From Triticum aestivum (taxonomy: Eukaryota > Streptophyta > Magnoliopsida > Poales > Poaceae): a DNA stretch of 64,000 bases. Positions 9,866 through 22,440 of the stretch are shown piece after piece (within the stretch, counting starts at the first letter, position 1; every line of letters begins with the position of its first letter). The notes beneath the pieces were generated by a model. That model saw only the letters and a program-made list of their open reading frames with translations, searched no databases and was not told where the DNA came from. Location: assembly GCF_018294505.1 (NCBI RefSeq), contig NC_057814.1, forward strand, positions 38,857,239-38,921,238, given 5' to 3'. A program made the position numbers and the translations under genes.

Positions 9866-11605
9866 TGTTGGAAATATGCCCTAGAGGCAATAATAAAGTG
9901 GCTATTATTATATTTCCTTGTTCATGATAATTGTCTATTGTTCATGCTATAATTGTGTTATCCGGAAATCGTAATACATGTGTGAATACATAGACCACAA
10001 CATGTCCCTAGTGAGCCTCTAGTTGACTAGCTCGTTGATCAATAGATGGTTACGGTTTCCTGACCATGGACATTGGATGTCGTTGATAACAAGATCACAT
10101 CATTAGGAGAATGATGTGATGGACAAGACCCAATCCTAAGCATAGCACAAGATCGTGTAGTTCGTCTGCTAAAGCTTTTCTAATGTCAAGTATCATTTCC
10201 TTAGACCATGAGATTGTGCAACTCCCGGATACCGTAGGAATGCTTTGGGTGTGCCAAACATCACAATGTAACTGGGTGGCTATAAAGGTACACTACAGGT
10301 ATCTCCGAAAGTGTCTGTTGGGTTGGCACGAATCGAGACTGGGATTTGTCACTCCGTATGACGGAGAGGTATCTCTGGGCCCACTCGGCAATGCATCATC
10401 ATAATGAGCTCAATGTGACTAAGTAGTTAGTCGCGGGATCATGCATTACGAAACGAGTAAAGTGACTTGCCGGTAACGAGATTGAACGAGGTATTGGGAT
10501 ACCGACGATCGAATCTCGGCAAGTAACGTACCGATTGACAAAGGGAATTGTATACATGATTGATTGAATCCCCGACATCGTGGTTCATCCGATGAGATCA
10601 TCGTGGAACATGTGGGAGCCAACATGGGTATCCAGATCCCGCTGTTGGTTATTGGCCAGAGAGCTGTCTCGGTCATGTCTGCATGATTCTCGAACCCGTA
10701 GGGTCTACACACTTAAGGTTCGGTGACGCTAGAGTTGTTATGGGAATTAGTGTGCAGTTACCGAATGTTGTTTGGAGTCTCGGATGAGATCCCGGACATC
10801 ATGAGGAGTTCCGGAATGGTCCGGAGGTAAAGATTTATATATGGGAAGTCCTATTTTGGCCACCGGAAAAATGTTCGGGATTTTTCGGTATTGTACCGGA
10901 AAGGTTCTAGAAGGTTCCGGAGTGGGGCCCACCTGCATGGGGGGACCCACATGAACGTGGGTAGTGGGGGCAAGGCCCCACACCCCTGGTCAAGGTGCAC
11001 CAAGATCCCCCCTTAGAAGGAATAAGATCATATCGCGAAGGGATAAGATCAAGATCCCTAAAAAGGGGGAATAACAATCGGTGGGGAAGGGAAATGATGG
11101 GATTTCTTTCCCCCACCTTTGCCAACGCCCCAATGGACTTGGAGGGCAAGAAACCAGCCCCCTCCACCCCTATATATAGTGGGGAGGCGCATGGGAGCCG
11201 CACCCCTTCCCCTGGTGCAGCCCTCTCCCTCCCCAACACCTCCTCCTCCTCCGTAGTGCTTGGCGAAGCCCTGCCGGAGAACTGCAAGCTCCACCACCAC
11301 GCCGTCGTGCTGCCGGAGCTCTCCCTCAACTTCTCCTCTCCCCTTGCTGGATCAAGAAGGAGGAGACGTCCCCGGGCTATACGTGTGTTGAACGCGGAGG
11401 CGCCGTTGTTCGGCGCTTACATCGGAATCAACCGCGATCTGAATCGCTGCGAGTACGACTCCTTCATCCGCGTTCTTGTAATGCTTCCGCATCGCGATAT
11501 TCAAGGGTATGAAGATGCACTCCCCTATCTCTCGTTGCTAGTCTCTCCATAGATTGATCTTGGTGATGCGTAGAAATTTTTTAATTTCTGCAACGATCCC
11601 CAACA
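9866..11605 (+). repeat. 5' LTR of the Copia element
   Basis: Begins TGTTGGAAATATGCCCTAG and ends GATCCCCAACA. It pairs with the 3' LTR at 16886-18625. ORFs of up to 185 codons inside it (for example at 10995) recur in the other LTR and are not genes. Confidence 0.96.
11171..11179 (+). promoter_or_regulatory. LTR TATA box
   Basis: TATATATAG preceded by a C-rich stretch, placed as the core promoter of the element in the 5' LTR. The identical motif is at 18191-18199 in the 3' LTR. Confidence 0.6.
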
Positions 11606-11606
11606 G

Positions 11607-11621
11607 TGGCATCATGAGCCA
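11607..11621 (+). promoter_or_regulatory. Primer-binding site
   Basis: TGGCATCATGAGCC starts one base after the LTR. It is a variant of TGGTATCAGAGC, the site complementary to initiator tRNA-Met used by most plant Copia elements. Confidence 0.75.
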
Positions 11622-12880
11622 GGTCTATGCATAGTTTCTATGCACGAGTAGAACACAAGTTGTTGTGGGCGTCGATTTTGTCAATTTACTTGCCGTTACT
11701 ACTCTTATCTTGATTCGGCGGCATCGTGGGATGAAGCGGCCCAGACCGACCTTACACGTACGCTTACGTGAGACAGGTTCCCCCGACTGACATGCACTAG
11801 TTGCATAAGGTGGCTAGCGGGTGTCTGTCTCACCCACTTTAGTCGGATCGGATTCGATGAAAAGGGTCCTTATGAAGGGTAAATAGAAATTGGCATATCA
11901 CGTTGTGGTTTTGGCGTAGGTAAGAAACGTTCTTGCTAGAAACCTATAGCAGCCACGTAAAAACTTGCAACAACAATTAGAGGACGTCTAACTTGTTCTT
12001 GCAGCATATGCCGTGTGATATGATATGGCCAAAAGGATGTGATGAATGATATATGTGATGTATGAGATTGATCATGTTCTTGTAATAGGAATCACGACTT
12101 GCATGTCGATGAGTATGACAACCGACAGGAGCCATAGGAGTTGTCTTAATTTATTGTATGACCTGCGTGTCAATGAAAACGCCATGTAATTACTTTACTT
12201 TATTGCTAACCGTTAGCCATAGTAGTAGAAGTAACAGTTGGCGAGACAACTTCATGGAGGCACGATGATGGAGATCATGGTGTCATGCCGGTGACGATGA
12301 TGATCATGGCGCCCCGAAGATGGAGATCAAAAGGAGCAAAATGATATTGGCCATATCATGTCACTATTTGATTCCATGTGATGTTTATCATGTTTTTACA
12401 TCTTATTTGCATAGAACGACGGTAGCATAAATAAGACGATCCCTCGCTAAAATTTCAAGAAAGTGTTCACCCTAACTGTGCACCGTTGCGAAGGTTCGTT
12501 GTTTCGAAGCACCACGTGATGATCGGGTGTGATAGATTCTAACGTTCGAATACAACGGGTGTAAGCTAGATTTACACATGCAAAACACTTAGGTTGACTT
12601 GACGAGCCTAGCATGTACAGACATGGCCTCGGAACACGAGAGACCGAAAGGTCGAACATGAGTCGTGTAGTAGATACGATCAACATGGAGATGTTCACCG
12701 TTGATGACTAGTCCGTCTCACGTGATGATCGGACACGGCCTGGTCGATTCGGATCATGTATAACTTAGATGACTAGAGGGATGTATCTGAGTGGGAGTTC
12801 ATTAAATAATTTGATTAGATGAACTTGATTATCATGAACTTAGTCTAAAATTGTCTTTACAAATCTATCTTGTAGATCCA
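11622..12880 (+). other. Untranslated leader of the Copia element
   Basis: About 1.26 kb between the primer-binding site and the gag start with no sustained ORF. Expected to hold packaging/dimerisation signals; none can be recognised by eye. Confidence 0.6.
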
Positions 12881-13672
12881 ATGGCCCACGCTAATGTTTC
12901 CCTCAACTTCAACGCATTCCTAGAGAAAACCAAGCTGAAAGAAGATGGTAGCAACTACACGGACTGGGTCCGTAACCTGAGGATTATCCTCATAGCTGCC
13001 AAGAAAGCATATGTCCTTGAAGCACCGCTAGGTGACGCACCTGTTTTCCCAGCAACACAAGACGTTATGAACGCCTGGCAGTCGCGTAGTGATGATTACT
13101 CCCTGGTTCAGTGCGTCATGCTTTACAGCTTAGAACCGGGGCTCCAAAAGCGTTTTGAGCAACACGGAGCATATGAGATGTTCCAAGAGCTGAAAATGGT
13201 TTTCCAAGCTCATGCCCGAGTCAAGAGATATGAAGTCTCCGATAAGTTCTACAGTTGTAAGATGGAGGAGAATAGTTCTGTCAGCGAGCACATACTCAAA
13301 ATGTCTGGGTTGCACAACCGCTTGTCTCAACTAGTATTTAATCTCCCGGATGACGAGGTCGTTGACAGAATCCTTCAGTCGCTTCCACCTAGCTACAAGA
13401 GCTTTGTGATGAACTTCAATATGCAGGGGATGGAGAAAACCATTCCTGAGGTATATTCAATGCTGAAGTCAGCGGAGGTGGAGATAAAAAAGGAACATCA
13501 AGTGTTGATGGTCAATAAAACCACTAGTTTCAAGAAAGGCAATGGTAAGAAGAACTTCAAGAAGGACGGCAAGGGAGTTGCCGCGCCCGGTAAGCCAGTT
13601 GCCGGGAAGAAGCCAAAGAATGGACCCAAGCCCGAGACTCAGTGCTTTTATTGCAAGGGAAACGGTCACTAG
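12881..13672 (+). pseudogene. gag: Copia GAG polyprotein (interrupted)
   Basis: The start is taken at ATG 12881 (MAHANVSLNFNAFLEKTKLK), a typical Copia GAG N-terminus; an in-frame ATG at 12851 is less likely. The UBN2/retrotran_gag region includes LKEDGSNYTDWVRNLRIILI and YKSFVMNFNMQGMEKTIPE. A Lys-rich tail leads to a zinc knuckle CFYCKGNGH at 13650-13672. There the expected Trp is a TAG stop, and the last Cys of the CX2CX4HX4C motif is Tyr (reading on at 13673). GAG is therefore cut off from POL and the knuckle is damaged. The protein would coat the virus-like particle in the cytoplasm. Confidence 0.9.
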
Positions 13673-16600
13673 AAGCGGAACTACCCCAAGTACTTAGCGG
13701 ATAAGAAGGCTGGAAATACCAAAGGTATATATGATATACATGTTATTGATGTGTACCTTACCAGCACTCGTAGTAGCTCCTGGATATTTGATACCGGTGC
13801 GGTTACTCATATTTGTAACTCAAAACATGAGCTGCAGAATAAGCGGAGACTGGCGAAGGACGAGGTGACGATGCGCGTCGGGAATGGTTCCAAGGTCGAT
13901 GTGATCGCCGTCGGCACGCTACCTCTACATCTACCTTCGGGATTAGTTTTAAACCTCAATAATTGTTATTTAGTACCAACTTTGAGCATGAACATTGTAT
14001 CTGGATCTCGTTTAATGCGAGATGGCTACTCATTTAAATCCGAGAATAATGGTTGTTCTATTTATATGAGAGATATGTTTTATGGTCATGCCCCGCTGGT
14101 CAATGGTTTATTATTATTGAATCTCGAACGTGATGTTACACATATTCATAGTGTGAATGCCAAAAGAGGTAAGGTTGATAATGATAGTCCCACATACTTG
14201 TGGCACTGCCGCCTTGGTCACATTGGTGTCAAACGCATTAAGAAACTCCATGCAGATGGACTTTTAGAGTCTCTTGATTATGAATCATTTGACATGTGCG
14301 AACCATGCCTCATGGGAAAAATGACCAAGACTCCGTTCTCCGGAACAATGGAGCGAGCAACCAACTTATTGGAAATCATACACACTGATGTGTGCGGTCC
14401 AATGAGCGTTGAGGCTCGCGGTGTTATCGTTATGTTCTCACCCTCACTGATGACTTAAGTAGATATGGGTATGTCTACTTAATGAAACACAAGTCTGAGA
14501 CCTTTGAAAAGTTCAAGGAATTTCAGAGTGAGGTTGAGAATCAACGTGACAGGAAAATAAAGTTCTTACGATCAGATCGTGCAGGGGAATATTTGAGTCA
14601 CGAATTTGGCACGCACTTAAGGAAATGTGGAATTGTTTCACAACTCACGCCGCCTGGAACACCTCAACGTAATGGTGTGTCCGAACGTCGTAATCGCACT
14701 CTATTGAATATGGTGCGATCTATGATGTCTCTTACCGATCTACCGCTATCATTTTGGGGTTATGCTTTAGAGACTGCCGTATTCACTTTAAATAGGGCTC
14801 CATCAAAATCCGTTGAGACGACACCGTATGAATTATGGTTTGGAAAGAAACCTAAGCTGTCGTTTCTGAAAGTTTGGGGTGGCGATGCTTATGTCAAGAA
14901 ACTTCAACCTGAAAAGCTCGAACCCAAATCGAAAAATGCGTCTTCATAGGATACCCTAAGGAAACTATTGGGTATACCTTCTACCTTAGATCCGAAGGCA
15001 AGATCTTTGTTGCCAAGAATGGATCCTTTCTAGAGAAAGAGTTTCTCTCGAAAGAAGTAAGTGGGAGGAAAGTGGAACTTGATGAGATGACCCCTCTTGA
15101 ACCAGAGAGTAGCGCAGCGCAAGAAAATGTTTCTATGGTGCCTGCACCGACTAGAGAGGAAGTTAATAATGACGATCATGATCAAGTTACCACTAAACTT
15201 CGTAGGTCCACAAGGACACGTTCCGCACCAGAGTGGTACGGCAACCCTGTCCTGAAAATCATGTTGTTAGACAACAGTGAACCTTCGAACTATGAAGAAG
15301 CAACGGCAGGCCGGGATACAACAAATGGCTTGAAGCCATGAAATCCGAGATAGGATCCATGTATGAAAATGAAATATGGACTTTGACAGACTTGCCCGTT
15401 GATCGGCAAGCCATAGAGAATAAATGGATCTTTAAGAAGAAGACTGACGCGGATGGTAATGTGACCATCTATAAGGATCGGCTTGTCGCTAAGGGTTATC
15501 GACAAGTTCAAGGGGTTGACTACGATGAGACCTTCTCACCCGTAGCGAAGCTGAAGTCCGTCCGAATCATGTTAGCGATTGCCGCATTCTATGATTATGA
15601 GATCTGGCAAATGGACGTCAAAACGGCATTCCTTAATGGTTTCCTTAAGGAAGAATTGTATATGATGCAGCCGGAAGGTTTTGTCGATCCTAAGAATGCT
15701 GACAAGGTATGCAAGCTCCAGCGCTCAATCTATGGGCTGGTGCAAGCATCTCAGAGTTGGAACATTCGCTTTGATGAGATGATCAAAGCGTTTGGGTTTA
15801 CACAGACTTATGGAGAAGCCTTGTGTTTACAAGAAAGTGAGTGGGAGCTCTGTAGCATTTCTCATATTATATGTGGATGACATACTATTGATGGGAAATA
15901 ATATAGAATTTTTGGAAAGCATAAATGCCTACTTGAATAAGTGTTTTTCAATGAAGGACCTTGGAGAAGCTACTTACATATTAGGCATCAAGATCTATAG
16001 AGATAGATCGAGACGCCTCATTGGTCTTTCGCAAAGCACATACCTTCACAAGATATTGAAGAAGTTCAATATGGATCAGTCCAAGAAGGGGTTCTTGCCT
16101 GTATTACAAGGTGTGAGATTGAGCACGGCTCAATGCCCGACCTCGGCAGAAGATAGAGAAACGATGAGTGTCATCCCCTATGCCTCAGACATAGGGTCTA
16201 TTCTGTATGCCATGCTGTGTACCAGACCTGATGTGAACCTCGTCGTAAGTTTGGTAGGGAGGTACCAAAGTAATCCCGGCAAGGAACACTGGACAGCGGT
16301 CAAGAACATCCTGAAGTACCTGAAAAGGACTAAGGATATGTTTCTCGTTTATGGAGGTGACGAAGAGCTCGTCGTAAAGGGTTACGTCGATGCTAGCTTC
16401 GACATAGATCTGGATGACTCCAAGTCACAAATCGGATACGTGTATATTTTGAATGGTGGGGCAGTCAGCTGGTGCAGTTGCAAGCAAAGCGTCGTGGCGG
16501 GATCTACATGTGAAGCGGAGTACATAGCAGCCTCGGAGGCAGCACAGGAAGCAGTCTGGATGAAGGAGTTCATCACCGACCTAGGAGTTATTCCCAATGC

Positions 16601-16853
16601 GTCGGGCCCAATGACTCTCTTCTATGAGAACACTGGAGCTATTGCCCTTGCCAAGGAGCCCAGGTTTCCCAAGAAGACCAGGCATATCAAGCGTCGCTTC
16701 AACTCCATTCGTGAACATGTTCAAGATGGATACATAGATATTTGTAAAGTGCATACGGATCTGAATGTCACAGATCCGTTGACTAAACCTCTTCCACGAG
16801 CAAAACATGATCAACACCAGAACTCTATGGGTGTTCGATTCATCACAATGTAA
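13673..16853 (+). pseudogene. pol: Copia POL: protease, integrase, reverse transcriptase, RNase H, with several frameshifts
   Basis: The protease-like region has SSSWIFDTGAVTHIC (D-T-G, 13775-13820). The GAG-pre-integrase zinc region (YLWHCRLGHIGVKRI ... CEPCLMGK) is followed by the integrase core HTDVCGP, RSDRAGEY and NGVSERRNRT, giving the D,D,E residues. Frameshifts occur near 14422, 14940, 15310 and 15820. The RVT_2 reverse transcriptase shows WQMDVKTAFLNG and the catalytic YVDDILLMG (about 15860). RNase H shows YVDASFDIDLDDSK and STCEAEYIAASEA. It ends with the TAA at 16851-16853. All domains are present but cannot be translated as one protein, so the element is non-autonomous now. Confidence 0.93.
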
Positions 16854-16871
16854 CCACATTATTGACTCTAG

Positions 16872-16885
16872 TGCAAGTGGGAGAC
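16872..16885 (+). promoter_or_regulatory. Polypurine tract
   Basis: GTGCAAGTGGGAGAC directly before the 3' LTR. This purine-rich stretch is the expected plus-strand primer. Confidence 0.8.
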
Positions 16886-18625
16886 TGTTGGAAATATGCC
16901 CTAGAGGCAATAATAAAGTGGTTATTATTATATTTCCTTGTTCATGATAATTGTCTATTGTTCATGCTATAATTGTGTTATTCGGAAATCGTAATACATG
17001 TGTGAATCCATAGACCACAACATGTCCCTAGTGAGCCTCTAGTTGACTAGCTCGTTGATCAATAGATGGTTACGGTTTCCTGACCATGGACATTGGATGT
17101 CGTTGATAAAGGGATCACATCATTAGGAGAATGATGTGATGGACAAGACCCAATCCTGAGCATAGCACAAGATCGTGTAGTTCGTCTGCTAAAGCTTTTC
17201 TAATGTCAAGTATCATTTCCTTAGACCATGAGATTGTGCAACTCCCGGATACCGTAGGAATGCCTTGGGTGTGCCAAACGTCACAACGTAACTGGGTGGC
17301 TATAAAGGTACACTACAGGTATCCCCGAAAGTGTCTGTTGGGTTGGCACGAATCGAGACTGGGATTTGTCACTCCGTATGACGGATAGGTATCTCTGGGC
17401 CCACTCGGTAATGCATCATCATAATGAGCTCAATGTGACTAAGTAGTTAGTCACGGGATCATGCATTATGAAATGAGTAAAGTGACTGTCCGGTAACGAG
17501 ATTGAACGAGGTATTGGGATACCGACGATCGAATCTCGGGCAAGTAACGTACTGATTGACAAAGGGAATTGTATACAGGATTGATTGAATCCCCGACATC
17601 GTGGTTCATCCGATGAGATCATCGTGGAACATGTGGGAGCCAACATGGGTATCTAGATCCCGCTGTTGGTTATTGGCCAGAGAGCTGTCTCGGTCATGTC
17701 TGCATGATTCCTGAACCCGTAGGGTCTACACACTTAAGGTTCGGTGATGCTAGAGTTGTTATGGGAATTAGTGTGCAGTTACCGAATGTTGTTTGGAGTC
17801 TCGGATGAGATCCCGGACGTCATGAGGAGTTTCGGAATGGTCCGGAGGTAAAGATTTATATATGGGAAGCCCTATTTTGGCCACTGGAAAAATGTTCGGG
17901 ATTTTTCGGTATTGTACCGGGAAGGTTCTAGAAGGTTCCGGAGTGGGGCCCACCTACATGGGGGACCCACATGAACGTGGGTAGTGGGGGCAAGGCCCCA
18001 CACCCCTGGTCAAGGCGCACCAAGATCCCCCCTTAGAAGGAATAAGATCATATCCCGAAGGGATAAGATCAAGATCCCTAAAAAGGGGGGATAACAATCG
18101 GTGGGGAAGGGAAATGATGGGATTTCTTCCCCCCACCTTTGCCAACGCCCCAATGGACTTGGAGGGCAAGAAACCAGCCCCCTCCACCCCTATATATAGT
18201 GGGGAGGCGCATGGGAGCCGCACCCCTTCCCCTGGCGCAGCCCTCTGCCTCCCCAACACCTCCTCCTCCTCCGTAGTGCTTGGCGAAGCCCTGCCGGAGA
18301 ACTGCAAGCTCCACCACCACGCCATCGTGCTGCCGGAGCTCTCCCTCAACTTCTCCTCTCCCCTTGCTGGATCAAGAAGGAGGAGACGTCCCCGGGCTGT
18401 ACGTGTGTTGAACGCGGAGGCGCCGTTGTTCGGCGCTTACATCGGAATCAACCGCGATGTGAATCGCTGCGAGTACGACTCCTTCATCCGCGTTCTTGTA
18501 ACGCTTCCGCATCGCGATCTTCAAGGGTATGAAGATCCACTCCCCTATCTCTCGTTGCTAGTCTCTCCATAGATTGATCTTGGTGATGCTCAGAATTTTT
18601 TTAATTTCTGCAACGATCCCCAACA
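16886..18625 (+). repeat. 3' LTR of the Copia element
   Basis: Same length (1740 bp) and ends as the 5' LTR, with scattered substitutions and a few one-base indels. Contains the second TATA copy at 18191-18199. Confidence 0.96.
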
Positions 18626-18629
18626 ATCA

Positions 18630-19790
18630 CTCAAGGGAGGGTGGACAGGTCGGCCAGAAGGGTTAGTTTGAGAACAGTAGGTTTTCAAAACCCTTTAAAT
18701 GACCCCAATTTTTTCAGTGGCCTTGCATGACCAATTTATGGCTCCATTCTAAGTTATTTTGGTCTTCAAGAAAGTTTACATTTTCTGAAATTTTCTCGAT
18801 AAAAGAATTCCAATAAATGGCCCAACATGTCACAACTTGCATACGGTGTTGGAAATCGCTCAAATATGGAAAAAATTCTACCATGGGCATGCCCACCTTC
18901 TTGCAAAAGTTGGGTTCATTTTAAGAATGTCCAAAATTTGACCATGTTCAAAGGAGAGTGTTCGGGTAGGTCAGAAGGGTTTGTTTGGGAGCACCTTGTT
19001 TCTCGAAATCCCTTAAATGTCCCTAATTTTTTTCATGGCCTTGTATGACCAACTCAAGTCACCTTGCCAAGTTGTCTGGGTTTTCGACAAGTTTTCATTT
19101 TCTGGAGTTTTCTCAGTGTAAAAAGGTCGATAAATATGGCCGGACGTGTTGCAACTTGCATACGCTGTCGAAATCGCTCAAATATGATATGAATCCTACC
19201 ATGGGAATGCCCACCTTTCTTGCAAAAGCTAGGTTCATCTTAAGGATGTCCAAAAATAGACCATGTTCAACAATGAGTGTTCGGGTAGGTCAGAACTCAG
19301 AAGGGTCCGTTTGGAAGCACCTTGTTTCTCGACATCCGTTAAATGGCCTCAACTTTTTTCATGGCCTTGTATGACCATTCGAAGGCACCATGCCAAGTTG
19401 TTTGGTTTTTTGGAAATTTTGCATTTTCTGGAGTTTTCTCGGTTGAAAGAGGTCAATAAATGGCAGGACGAGTCGCAACTTGCATACGGTGTTGAAATTC
19501 ATTCCAACTAGGTATTCATGCGTACCATGGGCATGCCCACCTAATTGCTAAAGTTGTGGTCATTTCAGGGATGTTCAAAAGTAGACTCAACGGAGGGTGT
19601 TCGGGCTGTTTGAATACAAATTGTTTTTGGGGTGTTCGGGCTGTTTGAATACAGGTTGTTTTTGACAAATTTTCCATTTCAGGAGTTTTCTCTATTAAAA
19701 AGGGTCGATAAAATGGCTGGACGTGTCGCAACATGCAAACGATTTTTAAAGTCATTCAAATTTGTTATGGGTGCCTCATATGTCTGTGCC
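18630..19790 (+). repeat. ~320-bp tandem repeat array 1 (about 3.6 monomers)
   Basis: Monomers restart at about 18631, 18948, 19267 and 19587 with TCAAnGGAGnGTGTTCGGGTAG. Each contains 'CATGGCCTTGTATGACCA', 'CATTTTCTGGAGTTTTCTC', 'CAACTTGCATACGGTGTTG' and 'CCATGGGCATGCCCACC'. The last monomer carries an extra ~36-bp internal duplication (GTGTTCGGGCTGTTTGAATA twice, about 19598 and 19631). The array began at 6612 before retroelements split it. I do not recognise it as a named Triticeae satellite. Confidence 0.85.
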
Positions 19791-19990
19791 TAAGGATGGC
19801 AATGGATCGGGTTCGGCTCGGGTTGAACAATATCAAATCCATATCCAAATCCATGAAGACAGTATGTGCCCATCCATGAAAAAAATCCATGGGCGTAAAA
19901 TTATGCCCATGTCCAAACCCGATGAATATCCATCGGGTTTGGATATCCATCGGGTTTGGATATCCATCGGCTTCTCTCAACACGTATCTT
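19791..19990. repeat. Short-repeat stretch at a possible transposon end
   Basis: GGATGGCAATGGATCGGG, then repeated AAATCCAT words and three copies of GGATATCCATCGGGTTT (19921-19975). The style resembles hAT-like or unclassified MITE ends common in grasses. I cannot find the partner end or a target duplication. Confidence 0.35.
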
Positions 19991-21973
19991 ACATTCTTAA
20001 GAAGTTGCTTCCCAGTACAAAGGTATTCTCTTGACATGCAAGTGGTCCAACTCAGCACGCCATGTCATCAAATATCAGCCAATCACAAGTTCGCAACTAT
20101 CTCACAGCTCAGCCACATCAATAATTCTTTTAGTTTTTATTTCAACTAATGGTGCGGTTTAATTTCCATGTAAGACGCATTTGTTCCTCTTCCTATTCCG
20201 TAACTGACGAGAGAAATAAGAGGAGAGCCCTCCACTCACCACGATCCATCAAAAAGCTGGATCGCGCCTGCACTGGGCTGTCCGCGCCGCCATGCCGGTC
20301 ACAACCTATTGCACACAGGGTCGCCTATCTCCCCTGGCCGCCCGTGCCGGCTAAGCCGGCCGCACAACCGCCAATAGCGCACATAGGAATCAATGCTCCT
20401 CCGCCACTGCCGCCACCTCGCCGCGACCCCAGGCCACCGTACGCCTCATGGTCTGCTGCATGTACAAACTCGTAGTAGGCCAGCTTATTGGCCCATCTAC
20501 TAATACATGCCAAAATAAATGCCCACTATGGCACGACGTTGGATTCCTACCTTCTATCTTGCATGTCCCTGTTCGGCTGTTGACTCTGCCTAATCGGCTC
20601 CTCTTCCCCACAATCTCCTTTCCTGCAAATTGCCAGAAACGAACGGCCGCACCACACAATAACACAAATGCGGAGGAGGTAACTGAACCGCTCGCTTATC
20701 CTTTAAATATCAGCCTGGAGTGCACAAGTGTGTATGAATCTTATTTTCTGAAAGAAGAGAATCGTCTTCCACCACAACTGGACTCAGATCTTTGATTACA
20801 CTTCCCAACATGTACATGCTGATTGATTGGGTCCCTCTCTAGCCCTCTTTTCTTTGTCTAATCCAATCTTTTATCTGATTTCTTATTTTGTAAGATTTGG
20901 CCACAGGTTGCTCGATGATTTGTTGCAGATTGCGATGGTTATTTGTGCTTCCTTCCTGCATAGGTTTCTTACCACTTGAGTTAGTAGATAATCATCCCAT
21001 CTGTAAAATTTATTATCTGAACTTGATGAACGCATGACATGCATCTTATATTTGTTTCACTACATTACAAATCACATTCATATGATCCCCTTCACTCCAT
21101 GCAATGCATTGGTTGGAACAAATCATCTACTACAACCCAGGACGAAATCTCATTATCCCTTCTATTCAAGTAAGTCATAATTGTCACTCAATCAAGAAGA
21201 TAGGCTTGGATGAATTTAGGTAGGCATATATGTCAGGCAACTATTTTGTTTTCACAATTTCATTTTCCTGTCTTCTACACAGGGTGGACATACTTGTATC
21301 GCGTACAGATCAGCAGAGAAATGGTGACAGACCCATCCGCTTGCTGCACATTCATTGCCGCGGCATCTCGATTATTCTACAAGACACGCGCCACTAAGCT
21401 TCGCCGATTTGGAGCAGCAATTTACTGGAGCGCATGCGAGTTGCCAAGGACATCTTCTGTCCTCTGTTACACGTCCAGGCTTCCACATCACTTTCTTTTA
21501 GCATATCTTGATAATGTCACTTAGATCATTATTACTTAGTAGATGCACCCTAATTTTTGTGATCCTTTAGTTTTGGTGGACCTAAACATCGCGAGTTGGA
21601 ACGATCAGAAAACCATGCCCATTGTTATCACTTTTTTCCTCCTTCAGATATTGAGACCAGTACTAATTTCAGTGCTTCACTTTTGTCATTCAAAAGCTTG
21701 GCTTCAGGAATTTAGAGAGAAGGACATTTAGTGGCTCATTTGCAGGTGCTTTCCGATTCAGTCATTGGTTATGGAGTTCATTTCACATACGTATTGTGTT
21801 CTTATCACCAATATTCTATTTACGACATGTTCTAAGGCATCATTTAATCTTTGTGAACATCACGCTAGATTACATAGGTCGTTGACTTTAAATTATATCT
21901 TTTTTGTTGTTTCTTTATAAGACAATATAGTTGTAGCAAATGGTCCCGCAGCAACGTGCGGGGCATCTTCTAG
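19991..21973 (+). mobile_element. Probable non-autonomous Helitron, 3' end certain in style, 5' end not found
   Basis: The 3' terminus reads CCCGCAGCAACGTGCGGGG then CATCTTCTAG, with CTAG at 21970-21973 and a host T at 21974. CCCGCA/TGCGGG forms a 6-bp hairpin about 10 bp before the end, as Helitrons require. The left limit given is only a guess. The interior (20150-21720) has GC-rich and intron-like stretches that could be captured gene pieces, but no ORF is recognisable. No Rep/helicase. Confidence 0.45.
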
Positions 21974-21974
21974 T

Positions 21975-22149
21975 ACATAAGACATAGCACAACATTCACA
22001 TAAGCTCTCAAATTCTCACAAAGTGACATAGCACAAGTGCATGACATCAAATAAGCTCTTAGATTTTCACAAAATGACATAGTACAAGTGCAGATCGCCA
22101 CATAACCTCTCAAATTCTCACAAAATAACATAACATCAAATAAGCATAA
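21975..22149. repeat. Short tandem repeat stretch
   Basis: Three decayed copies of ACATAGCACAAGTGCATGAC with CTCTCAAATTCTCACAAAAT, about 55-60 bp each, directly downstream (for the minus strand) of the hAT transposase relic. Confidence 0.55.
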
Positions 22150-22440
22150 CTACCATTCTAAACATTGGATGTCATGTTGAACAAAATTTCTGAAACCCAA
22201 GTGACCAACCATAGATAGAGGGTACTCATGAACACAAATCATTAGTGGAAGCTCTTTCCTGGCAACATCTTGATCAAAAATAATATTCTCCAAATTGGCG
22301 TTTCCATCATCAACCTTTCTCAACCTTAACTTTTGTTGCTTTGGGCCTATTGGTGCATGCCTAGCACCACAAGAGCTCATGTGACTCTTCAAATCTAAAG
22401 TGCCACTGGTTCCATCATGAGAAGCTATTGACCTATACAT
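22150..22440 (-). pseudogene. hAT-superfamily transposase N-terminal fragment (BED zinc finger region)
   Basis: The minus frame reads GTSGTLDLKSHMSSCGARHA (C-terminal half of a BED-type zinc finger, with H and C in place), then FDQDVARKELPLMICVHEYP and LSMVGHLGFRNFVQHDIQCL. The last block is the conserved 'R..L..MI..HE.PL..VEH.GFR.F' signature of plant Ac-like hAT transposases. Only about 95 codons remain; the dimerisation domain and catalytic core are missing. It is a relic in the nucleus-acting transposase family. Confidence 0.75.

Larger units (their letters stand above)
9866..18625 (+). mobile_element. Complete Copia LTR retrotransposon, coding region degenerate
   Basis: 8760 bp with two 1740-bp LTRs (9866-11605 and 16886-18625) and a perfect 5-bp duplication ATCAC (9861-9865, 18626-18630). 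The domain order GAG, protease-like, integrase, reverse transcriptase, RNase H is the Copia order. By eye the two LTRs differ at roughly 45-50 positions (about 3%), implying insertion within about the last one to two million years at commonly used grass LTR rates. It landed one base past the 3' edge of the solo Gypsy LTR. Confidence 0.97.

Noticed and set aside
10995..11552. 185-codon ORF (and a 152-codon partner at 18114)
   Set aside because: Both lie inside LTRs of the same element and are GC-rich chance frames with no domain.
20149..20475. 108-codon ORF in the Helitron-like region
   Set aside because: Pro/Arg-rich composition, no recognisable domain, and an equally long frame on the other strand.
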